This document shows positions 28,273-37,521 of a stretch of 64,000 nt of DNA, piece by piece (within the stretch, counting starts at the first letter, position 1; each line of letters opens with the position of its first letter). Source of the DNA: Buttiauxella izardii. Lineage in GTDB: Bacteria > Pseudomonadota > Gammaproteobacteria > Enterobacterales > Enterobacteriaceae. The notes beneath the pieces were generated by a model. That model saw nothing but the letters and a program-made list of their open reading frames with translations, did not search any database and was not told the origin of the DNA. Location of the stretch: contig NZ_QZWH01000001.1 in NCBI RefSeq assembly GCF_003601925.1, positions 62,001-126,000 of the forward strand, given 5' to 3'. Position numbers and translations under genes: made by a program.

Positions 28273-29705
28273 TTCAATTCTTACTCAACCATACTTTGAA
28301 AACGCTAGACGATGTTGACCCGAATACCACGGTGCTGAACTGGTTGCGCGGGAGCGAACATCATTGTGGCAGCAAAGAAGGGTGCGCGTCTGGCGACTGC
28401 GGCGCGTGTACCGTGGTGCTCGGGCGAGTTGACGGCGAGAAAATGCAATATGACACCGCCAACGGCTGCATCACGCTCATCAGCCAGCTTGATGGCAAAC
28501 AGTTGCTGACGGTGGAGGATTTAGCCCAGGGCGACAAACTGCATCCGGTGCAACAGGCAATGGCCGATTGCCACGCTTCGCAATGCGGTTTCTGCACGCC
28601 AGGTTTTGTGATGTCCGGTTTTGCGCTGCAAAAAGCGAATAGCGCCGCGCAGCGCCACGATATTGAAAAGCATCTTGCCGGGAATCTATGCCGTTGCACG
28701 GGTTATCGCCCGATTATCGACGCCATGCAGCAAAGCTGTGTTTCAACGCCGGATCAATTCACCCAAACCGAGCCACAAACCGTGGAGCGTTTAAAATCGT
28801 TAAAGCATCCAGACGTGGCAGAACTGCTGAAATCCAACCGCTGCCTGCTGCCGAAAAGCGTGGCGCAACTGGCTGAGCTTTATCTGCAAAACCCGCAGGC
28901 GCGTTTGCTGGCGGGCGGCACCGATCTGGCGCTGACGATAACTCAGCAATACCAGACTCTGCCGCTGATGATTGCGCTGAATCAGGTGGATGAACTGAAG
29001 AAAATTACCGTCACTGAAAACCAGATCCGCATCGGTGCGATGGCGACGTTACAAACCTGCCAGAACGTTTTGCAGCCGTTAATCCCAGCATTTGCGCAGG
29101 TTCTGGATCGCTTCGCTTCACCACAAATTCGCAACCACGGAACGCTGGCCGGAAACCTGGCAAATGCATCGCCCATCGGTGATGGCGCACCGATGCTGCT
29201 GGCGCTGGGCGCGACGCTTGAACTGCGCTGCGGCGACGAGATTCGCATTCTTTCGCTGGATGAATTCTTTCTCAGCTACCGCAAAACGGCACTCAAAGCG
29301 GGCGAATTTATCAGCGCAGTATTAATTGAACGCGAAGATATTTCGCCAACGTTCAGCGCGTGGAAAATCTCGAAACGGATGGACGACGATATCTCAACGG
29401 TGTCTGGCGCGTTCAATCTCCAGTTAAAAGACGGTGTTGTGGCAACGGCGCGACTGGCTTTTGGTGGAATGGCAGCGATTCCGGCGCGAGCGAAACGTGC
29501 AGAACAGGCGTTTATCGGCCAGCCGTTAAATGAGCAAACACTCGCCCTTGCCAGCGAAGCGCTCGAGCAGGATTTCCAGCCGCTAAGTGATTTCCGTGGT
29601 TCCGGGCGCTACCGCCTGAAAGTCGCGCAAAATCTCCTGAAACGCCTGGTGCTACAACACTCCGACAAAAACACAGCGCTGGAGGTGCAGGCTTATGTCA
29701 ACTAA
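28269..29705 (+). CDS. xdhA: Xanthine dehydrogenase small subunit XdhA (Fe-S/FAD)
   Basis: 478 residues. N-terminal two [2Fe-2S] domains: GSEHHCGSKEGCASGDCGAC (about 27-46) followed by CGFCTPGFVMSG and CRCTGYRPI (about 103-146); then the FAD-binding domain with LLAGGTDLAL (about 213-222) and IRNHGTLAGNLANASPIGD (about 286-304). It takes electrons from the molybdenum site of XdhB and passes them to NAD+. ATG 28269 overlaps the guaD stop (ATGA); the start in the longer upstream frame is inside guaD. Overlaps xdhB by 11 bp. Confidence 0.93.
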   Translation: MIQFLLNHTLKTLDDVDPNTTVLNWLRGSEHHCGSKEGCASGDCGACTVVLGRVDGEKMQYDTANGCITLISQLDGKQLLTVEDLAQGDKLHPVQQAMADCHASQCGFCTPGFVMSGFALQKANSAAQRHDIEKHLAGNLCRCTGYRPIIDAMQQSCVSTPDQFTQTEPQTVERLKSLKHPDVAELLKSNRCLLPKSVAQLAELYLQNPQARLLAGGTDLALTITQQYQTLPLMIALNQVDELKKITVTENQIRIGAMATLQTCQNVLQPLIPAFAQVLDRFASPQIRNHGTLAGNLANASPIGDGAPMLLALGATLELRCGDEIRILSLDEFFLSYRKTALKAGEFISAVLIEREDISPTFSAWKISKRMDDDISTVSGAFNLQLKDGVVATARLAFGGMAAIPARAKRAEQAFIGQPLNEQTLALASEALEQDFQPLSDFRGSGRYRLKVAQNLLKRLVLQHSDKNTALEVQAYVN

Positions 29706-32040
29706 CCCGGCGCGCCTGTCCGAACAGGCATTAATCGAACAGTTTTCTCGCGAAATGAACGGCGGCGCGGGCAAAAGCCGTAAACATGAAAGCGCCGATA
29801 AACACGTCAGCGGCAAAGCGGAATACATCGACGACAAACTCACATTGCCGGGTATGTTGTACCTTTGCCCGGTTCTTAGCCAACACGCCCATGCGAAAAT
29901 TTTAAATATCGACACCCGCGCCTGTTACGCCGTTCCCGGCGTGGTGCGGGTATTTAGCTGGCAGGATGTGCCGGGCGAGCTGGACATTGGCCCGCTGGCA
30001 CCCGGCGATCCGTTATTTGCCCGCGATTTGGTTGAATACCACGGCCAGGTGATTTTGACCGTTGCCGCCGATTCCCCTGAAGCCGCTCGTGCCGCGTCTC
30101 TCAAAGCGGTTATTGAGTATGAAGTGTTAGCGCCAGTTTTGGATGTTGAAGAAGCGTTATGCCGCGAACTGTATGTTCAGGAACCGCATGTTCATCAGCG
30201 TGGCGATGCCGATTCTGCACTGGATAAAGCCGCGCACCGCATTCAGGGGCAATTCCACATCGGCGGCCAGGAGCACTTTTATCTCGAAGGGCAAATTGCG
30301 GTAGTGCAGCCAGGGGAAGACGGCAGCGTGACGGTCTGGTCGTCCACGCAGCACCCGACAGAAGTGCAAAAGCTGGTGGCCTCGGTGCTTGGCGTCACCA
30401 TGAATAAAGTGACTGTTGATATGCGCCGTATGGGCGGGGGTTTTGGCGGCAAAGAAACTCAGGCGGCGGGGATTGCCTGCCACGCCGCACTGGTCGCCGC
30501 GTTAACCGGACGGCCTGCTAAAATGCGCCTCTCGCGCCGGGACGATATACGTATTACCGGCAAACGCCACCCGTTTTTTGTGCGTTATGACGTGGGTTTT
30601 ACCGACGACGGTATGCTTAACGGCGTGGTTATCGATCTGGCGGCCAACTGCGGTTATTCACTGGATCTCTCGGGATCTATCTGCGATCGCGCGATGTTTC
30701 ATGCCGATAACGCTTATTACCTCGGTGACGCACGAATAACAGGTTACCGCTGCCGCACCAATCTGGCGTCGAACACCGCTTATCGCGGATTTGGCGGGCC
30801 GCAGGGCATGGTCGCCATCGAACAGATCATGGATCATATTGCCCGCGAACTTGGCCTTGATCCGCTGGAGGTGCGTAAGCGCAATTACTATGGCGACACC
30901 GAACGCAATGTCACGCACTACCACCAAACCGTTGAACATAACATCATGCCGGAAATCACCCGTCAGCTTGAGGCGAGCGCGGATTACGATAAACGGCGTG
31001 CAGAAATCCGCAAATTTAACCGCCATAGCCCGGTGCTCAAACGCGGGCTAGCGCTGACACCAGTGAAATTTGGCATCTCGTTTACCTCCAGTTTCCTCAA
31101 CCAGGCCGGGGCGTTGCTGCTGATTTACACCGATGGCACGGTGCAGCTCAACCACGGCGGCACGGAAATGGGCCAGGGGCTGAATACCAAAGTCGCGCAG
31201 GTGGTGGCCGAAGTGCTGCAAATCCCGCTGGAGCAGATTCAGGTCACGGCCACCAATACCGGAAAAGTGCCGAACACCTCGCCGACGGCGGCGTCATCCG
31301 GTGCCGATCTTAACGGCAAAGCGGCGGAAATCGCGGCGCAAACCATTAAGGAACGGCTGGTAGAAATGTTATGCCGTTTGCATCATTGCGCAGCCGAACA
31401 GGTGGAATTTCGCAACGGTGTGGTGAAAGTTCCTGGCAGGCATTTCACCTTTAATGAAATCGCTAATCTGGCCTGGCTTAATCAGGTGCCGCTTTCGGCT
31501 ACCGGTTTCTACAAAGTGCCGGGCATTCATTACGACCGAACCGCCGGGCGCGGGCAGCCGTTCTATTACTTCTCTTACGGTGCGGCGTGTTCAGAAGTGA
31601 TTATCGACACGCTCACGGGCGAATACCGTTTATTGCGCACCGACATTCTGCATGACGTGGGCAACTCGCTGAACCCGGCGCTGGATATCGGGCAAATCGA
31701 AGGCGGCTTTGTGCAGGGCGCAGGCTGGCTAACCTGCGAGGAACTGGTGTGGGATGAAAAAGGGCGGCTGCTTACCGACAGCCCGATGAGTTACAAAATC
31801 CCGGCGATCAGCGATATGCCCTGCGATCTGCGGGTGAACCTTCTGGAAAATCACGCCAATCCGCAGCACACCGTTTACCGTTCCAAAGCCGTGGGCGAAC
31901 CGCCATTTATGTTGGGGATCTCCGTGTGGTGCGCGTTGCAGGATGCAGTCGCCAGCGTTGCGGATTACCGCAAACATCCATTGCTCGATGCGCCCGCCAC
32001 GCCGGAACGCGTGTTCTGGGGTTGTCAGGAGGCACCATGA
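29695..32040 (+). CDS. xdhB: Xanthine dehydrogenase large subunit XdhB (Mo)
   Basis: 781 residues. Binds molybdopterin cofactor and hydroxylates hypoxanthine/xanthine to urate. An initial a/b hammerhead domain (GKAEYIDDKLTLPGMLY onward) precedes the Mo-binding part with RRMGGGFGGKETQ (about 244-256), NTAYRGFGGPQGM (about 361-373), NHGGTEMGQGLNTKVAQVV (about 483-501) and the C-terminal KAVGEPPFMLG (about 731-741), whose Glu is the catalytic base of xanthine oxidoreductases. The C-terminus overlaps xdhC by ATGA. Confidence 0.94.
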   Translation: MSTNPARLSEQALIEQFSREMNGGAGKSRKHESADKHVSGKAEYIDDKLTLPGMLYLCPVLSQHAHAKILNIDTRACYAVPGVVRVFSWQDVPGELDIGPLAPGDPLFARDLVEYHGQVILTVAADSPEAARAASLKAVIEYEVLAPVLDVEEALCRELYVQEPHVHQRGDADSALDKAAHRIQGQFHIGGQEHFYLEGQIAVVQPGEDGSVTVWSSTQHPTEVQKLVASVLGVTMNKVTVDMRRMGGGFGGKETQAAGIACHAALVAALTGRPAKMRLSRRDDIRITGKRHPFFVRYDVGFTDDGMLNGVVIDLAANCGYSLDLSGSICDRAMFHADNAYYLGDARITGYRCRTNLASNTAYRGFGGPQGMVAIEQIMDHIARELGLDPLEVRKRNYYGDTERNVTHYHQTVEHNIMPEITRQLEASADYDKRRAEIRKFNRHSPVLKRGLALTPVKFGISFTSSFLNQAGALLLIYTDGTVQLNHGGTEMGQGLNTKVAQVVAEVLQIPLEQIQVTATNTGKVPNTSPTAASSGADLNGKAAEIAAQTIKERLVEMLCRLHHCAAEQVEFRNGVVKVPGRHFTFNEIANLAWLNQVPLSATGFYKVPGIHYDRTAGRGQPFYYFSYGAACSEVIIDTLTGEYRLLRTDILHDVGNSLNPALDIGQIEGGFVQGAGWLTCEELVWDEKGRLLTDSPMSYKIPAISDMPCDLRVNLLENHANPQHTVYRSKAVGEPPFMLGISVWCALQDAVASVADYRKHPLLDAPATPERVFWGCQEAP

Positions 32041-32807
32041 ACGATGAATGGATTAGCATTCTGATGCAGTTGCGTGAGCGCCGTGAACCTTGCGTGTTGC
32101 TGACGTTGCTGGCTGATAAAGGTTCGGTGCCGCGCAACTGCGGCACCAAAATGATTGTTGGCCGAGAGCAGTCTTTTCTCACCATCGGCGGCGGGCATCT
32201 TGAATATCAGTGCATCGCCCTGGCGCGTGAAATGCTGGATAAACAGACTCCGACGCCGCATACCGAGCATTTTAATCTCGGCGCACGGCTTGGGCAGTGC
32301 TGTGGCGGCATGACGACCGTTCTGTTTGAGCCGCTGATTCAGCCGCAGCCGCAAATCATGGTGTTTGGCGCAGGCCACGTCGGGCAAGCGCTGGTGGCGT
32401 TATTGGCGACGTTACCCTGTCACATAACCTGGGTGGATGAGCGCCCGGATCAATTCTCCAGCGCCCCGCAAGGCGTAAAAACCTGGCAGGCCGAAGACCC
32501 GCTGGACGCGGTGAAATCCGCTCCCGCTGAGAGCTATTTTATCGTGATGACCCATCATCACCCGCGCGATTTGGAACTGACCGAAGCGATACTGAAACGC
32601 GGCGATTACCGTTATTTGGGGCTGATTGGTTCACACACGAAACGCCAGCGTTTTGAATATCGGCTGGCGGGAAAAGGGATTACGGAACAGCAACTCAGCA
32701 CCTTGCGTTGCCCGGTGGGTTTGCCGGATGTGAAGGGCAAACTCCCGGCGGAAATCGCCGTGGCAATCGCCGCTGAGATAATTGCGGTGTATCAGGCCGC
32801 CAGTTAG
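32037..32807 (+). CDS. xdhC: Molybdenum-cofactor insertase XdhC
   Basis: 256 residues from ATG 32037 (MNDEWISILMQLRERREPCVLLTL), overlapping the xdhB stop. The N-terminal XdhC/CoxI domain has KGSVPRNCGTKMIV and LGQCCGGMTTVLFEPL; the C-terminal Rossmann-type domain has IMVFGAGHVGQALVALLA (about 105-122) and LGLIGSHTKRQRF. In characterised systems XdhC binds Moco, promotes its sulfuration and inserts it into XdhB. It completes a minimal guanine-to-urate operon; no urate-degrading gene or purine permease is in the window. Confidence 0.93.
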   Translation: MNDEWISILMQLRERREPCVLLTLLADKGSVPRNCGTKMIVGREQSFLTIGGGHLEYQCIALAREMLDKQTPTPHTEHFNLGARLGQCCGGMTTVLFEPLIQPQPQIMVFGAGHVGQALVALLATLPCHITWVDERPDQFSSAPQGVKTWQAEDPLDAVKSAPAESYFIVMTHHHPRDLELTEAILKRGDYRYLGLIGSHTKRQRFEYRLAGKGITEQQLSTLRCPVGLPDVKGKLPAEIAVAIAAEIIAVYQAAS

Positions 32808-32829
32808 ACTGTGAAAATCAGGCAAATAT

Positions 32830-32883
32830 TGTCGGATGACGCTGCTGTACGACCTACGATTTGGTTATGCGACAGCGTCATCT
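32830..32883 (+). repeat. REP-type element 2
   Basis: TGTCGGATGACGCTG...GACCTACGA is a divergent REP unit. GATGACGCTG (32835-32844) is complementary to CAGCGTCATC (32873-32882), so the pair forms a long hairpin, like a two-REP cluster. It lies between xdhC and dcp. Confidence 0.75.
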
Positions 32884-32930
32884 ACCCAAAGCAGTCTCAA
32901 ATTATCTTTTGCCCCCAGCAGGAGTCCCGC

Positions 32931-34976
32931 ATGCAAACGGAAAACCCGTTTTATCGCATCAGTTTATTGCCGTACCAGGCACCGCATTTTGACGATATTC
33001 ACGACCGCCACTATCGCCCGGCATTTGACGAAGCTAAACGTATCAAGCGTGAAGAAATCGCCGCGATTTCTAATGACCCCTCGGCACCGACGTTTGAAAA
33101 CACCTACCTGGCGCTGGAGAAAACCGGGCACATGTTGGGAAGAGTGACCCACGTTTTCTTCGCCATGACCTCCGCCAACACCAATGATTACCTGCAACAG
33201 CTCGATGAAGAATTTGCCGCCGAACTGGCGGAACTCGCCGATGAAATGCGCCTCAATTCCGTGCTGTTTACGCGTTTAAATGATGTTTACCAACGCCGCC
33301 ATTCGCTGAGTCTTGATGAAGAATCGCAGCGGCTGGTGGAAGTGGTGTGGCAGAGTTTTAATCTTGCCGGCGCGACATTAAGTGACGAGAAAAAAGCGCG
33401 CTTAAAAGTACTCAATAAAGAAGCGGCGCAACTGAGCAGCCAATTTAACAATCGGCTTCATGCCGCCGATAAAGCCGCCGGGCTGGTGGTGGACGATGTT
33501 CAACACCTCGATGGATTAACTTCGGCAGAAATTGCTGCCGCCGCGCAACAGGCCAGCGCCAAAGGGTTGGACGGGAAATATCTAATCCCATTGCTGAATT
33601 TCACCCAGCAACCCGCATTGCAATCCCTGAGTCACCGCCCAACGCGTGAAAAACTGTTTAAAGCCGGTTGGGAACGCACACAGCAAAACGATGGCAACGA
33701 CACACGCGCAATCGTCGCTCGCCTGGCAACATTACGTGCGGAACAAGCGCAATTGCTGAGTTTTGATAATTACGCTGCGTGGAAAATCGCCGATCAAATG
33801 GCGGAAACGCCTCAAGCCGCTTTGCAATTTATGCGCGATATCGTGCCTGCGGCAACGGCGCGAGCGCAACGTGAACTGGCAGATATTCAGCACGTTATCG
33901 ATGCTCAACAAGGTGGATTCAAAGCCGAAGCCTGGGACTGGGCGTTTTATGCGGAGCAAGTGCGTCGCGCCAAATACGACCTCGATGAAGCACAGATCAA
34001 ACCTTATTTTGCGCTGAACAACGTGCTGGAAAATGGTGTGTTCTGGGCTGCCAGCCAGTTATTCGGCCTGAATTTTGTGGAACGTTTTGATATCCCGGTT
34101 TATCACGACGACGTGCGTGTCTGGGAAATCTTCGATAAAGACGGGCGCGGCATGGCGCTGTTCTATGGCGATTTCTTTGCCCGCGACAGCAAAGGCGGCG
34201 GGGCGTGGATGGGCAATTTTGTTGAGCAATCAACGTTACTGGAAAGTGCGCCAGTCATTTACAACGTCTGCAACTACAACAAACCCGCCAGCGGTGAAGC
34301 CGCGTTAATTTCCTGGGATGACGTGGTGACGCTGTTCCACGAATTTGGCCACACTTTGCATGGCCTGTTTGCCACCCAGCAATATGCCACGCTTTCAGGC
34401 ACCAATACGCCACGCGATTTCGTCGAGTTCCCGTCGCAAATTAACGAGCATTGGGCGCGTGAGCCACAGGTTTTCGCCAGGTATGCGCGGCATTTCCAGA
34501 CTAACGAACCGATGCCAGAAGCACTCAAAGAGAAGTTATTCAAAGCCGCCCGTTTCAATAAAGGCTACGACATGACGGAACTGCTCTCTGCGGCACTGTT
34601 GGATATGAACTGGCACAGTTTGCCTGCCGGAAGCGCAGTTGACGATGTGGCGCAGTTTGAAGCGTCGGCACTGGAGAAAGAGCGCATTAATTTGGCCGCC
34701 GTTCCGCCGCGCTATCGCAGTAGCTATTTCGCCCATATTTTTGGTGGCGGCTATGCGGCGGGTTATTACGCCTACATCTGGACGCAAATGCTGGCCGATG
34801 ATGGCTTCCAGTGGTTTGTGGAGCAGGGCGGGTTGAGTGCGCAAAACGGCCAGCGTTTCCGTGAGGCGATTTTATCGCGCGGCAACAGCCGTGAGCTTAA
34901 AACACTGTATAACGACTGGCGCGGGCACGCACCGTACAGCGAACCGATGCTGGAGAACCGGGGTTTAAGCGAGTAA
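32931..34976 (+). CDS. dcp: Peptidyl-dipeptidase Dcp
   Basis: 681 residues, exactly the E. coli length, M3 metallopeptidase family. Removes C-terminal dipeptides in the cytoplasm/periplasm. The zinc motif HEFGH is in VTLFHEFGHTLHGLF (about 465-479), with the third ligand Glu in the following FVEFPSQINEHW stretch; the C-terminal HIFGGGYAAGYYAYIW closes the catalytic channel. ATG 32931 is chosen because AGGAG lies 6 nt upstream; the longer frame reads through the REP element. Confidence 0.96.
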   Translation: MQTENPFYRISLLPYQAPHFDDIHDRHYRPAFDEAKRIKREEIAAISNDPSAPTFENTYLALEKTGHMLGRVTHVFFAMTSANTNDYLQQLDEEFAAELAELADEMRLNSVLFTRLNDVYQRRHSLSLDEESQRLVEVVWQSFNLAGATLSDEKKARLKVLNKEAAQLSSQFNNRLHAADKAAGLVVDDVQHLDGLTSAEIAAAAQQASAKGLDGKYLIPLLNFTQQPALQSLSHRPTREKLFKAGWERTQQNDGNDTRAIVARLATLRAEQAQLLSFDNYAAWKIADQMAETPQAALQFMRDIVPAATARAQRELADIQHVIDAQQGGFKAEAWDWAFYAEQVRRAKYDLDEAQIKPYFALNNVLENGVFWAASQLFGLNFVERFDIPVYHDDVRVWEIFDKDGRGMALFYGDFFARDSKGGGAWMGNFVEQSTLLESAPVIYNVCNYNKPASGEAALISWDDVVTLFHEFGHTLHGLFATQQYATLSGTNTPRDFVEFPSQINEHWAREPQVFARYARHFQTNEPMPEALKEKLFKAARFNKGYDMTELLSAALLDMNWHSLPAGSAVDDVAQFEASALEKERINLAAVPPRYRSSYFAHIFGGGYAAGYYAYIWTQMLADDGFQWFVEQGGLSAQNGQRFREAILSRGNSRELKTLYNDWRGHAPYSEPMLENRGLSE

Positions 34977-34997
34977 AGCTGAGGTTATGAGTCACTA

Positions 34998-35022
34998 AAC
35001 CGGGTGTTAAACCCGGTTTTTT
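34998..35022 (+). terminator. Rho-independent terminator of dcp
   Basis: AACCGGGT (34998-35005) / ACCCGGTT (35011-35018) with a 5-nt loop and a run of eight T. Very likely active. Confidence 0.92.
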
Positions 35023-35060
35023 TTCATCACCCGCTAGCAGGTAAGAGCCTGGTTTGATGG

Positions 35061-35720
35061 CTAATATTTTAGCGGTAAATGATGCACATCGATCAGTATT
35101 CCCTTCTCCATCGTAATGTAGTTACCGGCTTTCAACGCTGAAAGTATGCGCATCGCACAACTGCGGGATAAAAAAGTGCGGGAGATGATGTAATTGGCCG
35201 CAGTGGTATTACTGCGAATTTCTGGGCTCTCATTCATTAATTCAAATAATTGAGATCTAAGAATATCATAGGATGATAACTGCGAAATTTTCGCACAGTG
35301 GTCATGTACTCGCGTCACGTTATAGATCAGTAACCTCGCCAGACTCTCCCAGTATTTATTCGTTCTAATTAACTCTAACGCGATATTCAATGGCAATGTG
35401 CCAACCAGACTCGTTTCTTGTGTTCTGAGGAAAAGAGAATGAGGTGTTGTCAGTTGTTGAGATATTCCGAATATATAGCGGGATGATTCCGAATTCAGGA
35501 CGATGTTGTCACTTTTTCTGTAGAGGCAAATACTGCCTCTCAACAGCAATACGATTCTACTTTCTCCATCTTCAATGTAGTTGATCGTTTGCCTGGCTTT
35601 TGTTTCAAAGATTTTAGCGTGAGGCTTGAAGGCATCGATAAGTATATCAATATGCGCAGAAGGTTTATCATCGCTTGAAATATATCTGTCTGAAACAATT
35701 GCCTTTTCCAATAAATCCAT
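35061..35720 (-). CDS. IprA/Crp-like regulator of fimbrial cluster A
   Basis: 219 residues. The N-terminal 130 residues resemble a degenerate Crp-type beta-roll (FKPHAKIFETKARQTINY, VLLLRGSICLYRKSDNIVL, RYIFGISQQL), without the cAMP-binding signature. The C-terminal part is a winged helix of the IprA/YaiV type: SSYDILRSQLFELMNE, NYIISRTFLSRSCAMRILSALKAGNYI and a final LPLKY. It is strongly similar to the protein at 43190-43849 and more distantly to that at 42439-43053. Divergent from the pilin gene of cluster A across a 412-bp gap with a palindrome 103 bp upstream, it is the likely regulator of that cluster. Exact role is inference. Confidence 0.82.
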   Translation of the reverse strand: MDLLEKAIVSDRYISSDDKPSAHIDILIDAFKPHAKIFETKARQTINYIEDGESRIVLLLRGSICLYRKSDNIVLNSESSRYIFGISQQLTTPHSLFLRTQETSLVGTLPLNIALELIRTNKYWESLARLLIYNVTRVHDHCAKISQLSSYDILRSQLFELMNESPEIRSNTTAANYIISRTFLSRSCAMRILSALKAGNYITMEKGILIDVHHLPLKY

Positions 35721-36132
35721 ATGGGCGATCTCCTATTTTAATTAATGCGATGAATATTTGTGCTTACTGTTTCTCTATTCATTATTGCAGGGTTATTTTA
35801 CTTTTTAATTTGTTTCTTTCTAAGTCCAAAGTTGGACTCTTGGTATCTTGATCTCGATGGGTGATTTAATTGAAAATTGATTCCAACAGAGATAAGCGCT
35901 TCTTTGCTTTATTGAATCTTAATTATAGCGTGTGCTTTCAAATTATATTTGCAGGTCATGTTTTATCTAGATTAACGAAAGCAGAGGTGGGTAATCAACT
36001 GTTATAAAGCTAATTCTACGATGATGATAAAGCATGGAAAGTTCGGCAGATAAAACAATGAACGGCCAATGATGGCTGGGATGTGTTTTGTCAGAAAGAC
36101 CGACGCCAAATAATTTTATAAAGGAAAGTGTA
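35721..36132. other. Divergent regulator/pilin promoter region, cluster A
   Basis: 412 bp, AT-rich, no gene. Contains the palindrome at 35823-35838 and AATTGATTC at 35875-35883; the stretch aligns without gaps to the corresponding part of the cluster B region at an offset of 8126 bp. No inverted repeats of the fimS invertible-switch type are visible. AAGGAAA before 36133 is the pilin ribosome-binding site. Confidence 0.6.
35823..35838. promoter_or_regulatory. Candidate operator, fimbrial cluster A
   Basis: AGTCCAA-AG-TTGGACT, perfect 7-bp arms with a 2-nt spacer, 103 bp upstream of the divergent regulator. It aligns with GGTCTAAATGTAGACC (43949-43964) of cluster B; the differing arm positions change in symmetric pairs. 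Shared core GTCYA-N4/6-TRGAC. Confidence 0.65.
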
Positions 36133-36660
36133 ATGAAAAAGAATTTAATCGCTCTGGCAATCGCCGCTACTGCTGTTCTGTCTGCTGCTAATGCCTCTGC
36201 TGCTGCTGGCCAGGTTAACTTCACTGGTAAAATTCTTGAAACAGGTTGTGATGTTGTTAACACCGTAGCAAGTCCTCTGACTGTTGCAATGGGCCAGATC
36301 GCTAAGTCTGAATTCACCGCTGGCAACACCCTGTCTGCTGCACAGACTTTCAAAATCCAGCTGACTAACTGCCCGGCGGCTATTCCTTCTGCACGTATTT
36401 CTTTCGACGGTACTCCGCTGAACGGTGACACTTCTGTTCTGCAACTGAATGCCGACAATGGTGTTGCAACTGGCGTGGGTATTCAGATTTCTGATACTGC
36501 TGGTGTTCTGCCACTGCGTCAGCCATCCGCGACTTACACCCTGGTATCTGGTTCAGATATGAACGACCTGGCATTCACCGCACGTTACAAAGCTGTAGGT
36601 ACTGCTGTTACCGCTGGCCCTGCTAACGCAACTGCAAACTTCAGCGTTATTTATAACTAA
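36133..36660 (+). CDS. Major fimbrial subunit (FimA type), cluster A
   Basis: 175 residues from ATG 36133, with AAGGAAA upstream. Signal peptide MKKNLIALAIAATAVLSAANASA is followed by mature AAGQVNFTGKILETGCDVV: the short N-terminal extension used for donor-strand exchange, then the first pilin Cys. The second Cys is in QLTNCPAAI, 40-odd residues later, as in FimA. The C-terminal ATANFSVIYN has the penultimate Tyr recognised by chaperones. Polymerises into the fimbrial rod. Its partner at 44259-44786 is clearly paralogous. A terminator-like hairpin follows. Confidence 0.92.
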   Translation: MKKNLIALAIAATAVLSAANASAAAGQVNFTGKILETGCDVVNTVASPLTVAMGQIAKSEFTAGNTLSAAQTFKIQLTNCPAAIPSARISFDGTPLNGDTSVLQLNADNGVATGVGIQISDTAGVLPLRQPSATYTLVSGSDMNDLAFTARYKAVGTAVTAGPANATANFSVIYN

Positions 36661-36693
36661 TCACCATCCTGTATGGGCTGAATACCTATCACT

Positions 36694-36724
36694 GGCCGGC
36701 GGCATTGCTGTCGGCCATTTTTTT
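36694..36724 (+). terminator. Attenuator between pilin and chaperone, cluster A
   Basis: GGCCGGCGGC (36694-36703) / GCTGTCGGCC (36707-36716), 10 bp with two G-T pairs, 3-nt loop, then ATTTTTTT. An intrinsic terminator inside the operon that would keep pilin mRNA in excess. Confidence 0.85.
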
Positions 36725-36747
36725 GACCTCCTTAACAGGAAAACGCT

Positions 36748-37425
36748 ATGAAAATTCTCAGTGGTTCACTACTGGCAGCATTACTTTTCTCGTCAACCGT
36801 TGCCCAGGCTGGCGTTATCGTTGGCGGCACGCGTCTTATTTATAACGGGGGCAATAAGGAGTCTTCACTGAGCGTCAAAAACCCGGACAAAGTGCCCTAT
36901 CTGATTCAGACCTGGGTAGACACCACCGCGGGTGGCGCTGAGAAAGCCCCCTTTATCGTTACTCCGCCACTGTTCCGCCTCGACGGTGAGCAACAGAACG
37001 TACTGCGTGTCGTGCGTGCCGGTGGCAATTTGTCGAATGACAAAGAATCTCTCTACTGGATCAACGTTAAGGCCATCCCGGCCGGTGAAGCCAAAGAAGG
37101 CCAGAACACCTTACAAATCGCCATCAAAAACCGCATGAAACTGATTTACCGCCCGCAGGGCCTGAAAGGCGTGCCTGAAGATGTGACCAGCCAACTTAAA
37201 TGGCAGCGCAGCGGTAACAGTGTGCAGGTCACTAACCCGACGCCGTTCTATATGAACTTTATGGAAGTCAAAGTGGCGGGAAAAGTCGTCAAGGATGCCA
37301 TGTATGTCGCGCCAGGCAGCAGCGAGCGTTTCGCGCTTCCGGCGGGCGTCAGCGGTGGCAACCTGAGCTGGAAGATTATCAATGATTACGGCTCCATCGG
37401 GCCGGAACATAACAGCTCCATTTAG
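36748..37425 (+). CDS. Periplasmic fimbrial chaperone (PapD/FimC type), cluster A
   Basis: 225 residues with a signal peptide ending AQA (about 22). Two immunoglobulin-like domains. Family marks: GTRLIYNGGNKESSLSVKN with the conserved Arg that anchors the pilin C-terminus, YLIQTWVD, the FIVTPPLFRLDGEQQNVLRV strand G1, YWINVKAIP and KLIYRP. It caps pilin subunits by donor-strand complementation and delivers them to the usher. Between pilin and usher; the cluster B copy at 44872-45549 is highly similar. Confidence 0.95.
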   Translation: MKILSGSLLAALLFSSTVAQAGVIVGGTRLIYNGGNKESSLSVKNPDKVPYLIQTWVDTTAGGAEKAPFIVTPPLFRLDGEQQNVLRVVRAGGNLSNDKESLYWINVKAIPAGEAKEGQNTLQIAIKNRMKLIYRPQGLKGVPEDVTSQLKWQRSGNSVQVTNPTPFYMNFMEVKVAGKVVKDAMYVAPGSSERFALPAGVSGGNLSWKIINDYGSIGPEHNSSI

Positions 37426-37521
37426 TCAGTAACGACTGCAATAAATAAAGCCGAAGAGCTTCTAGATAAATATCCACATTGCCGGGTTACTTCATGGGAC
37501 TAGCGGGCAGGGAGTTAATGG

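Noticed and set aside
35721-36132. fimS-like invertible promoter switch in the fimbrial clusters
   Set aside because: No pair of short inverted repeats flanking a promoter-sized segment was seen, and no FimB/FimE-type recombinase is encoded nearby; same for 43850-44258.
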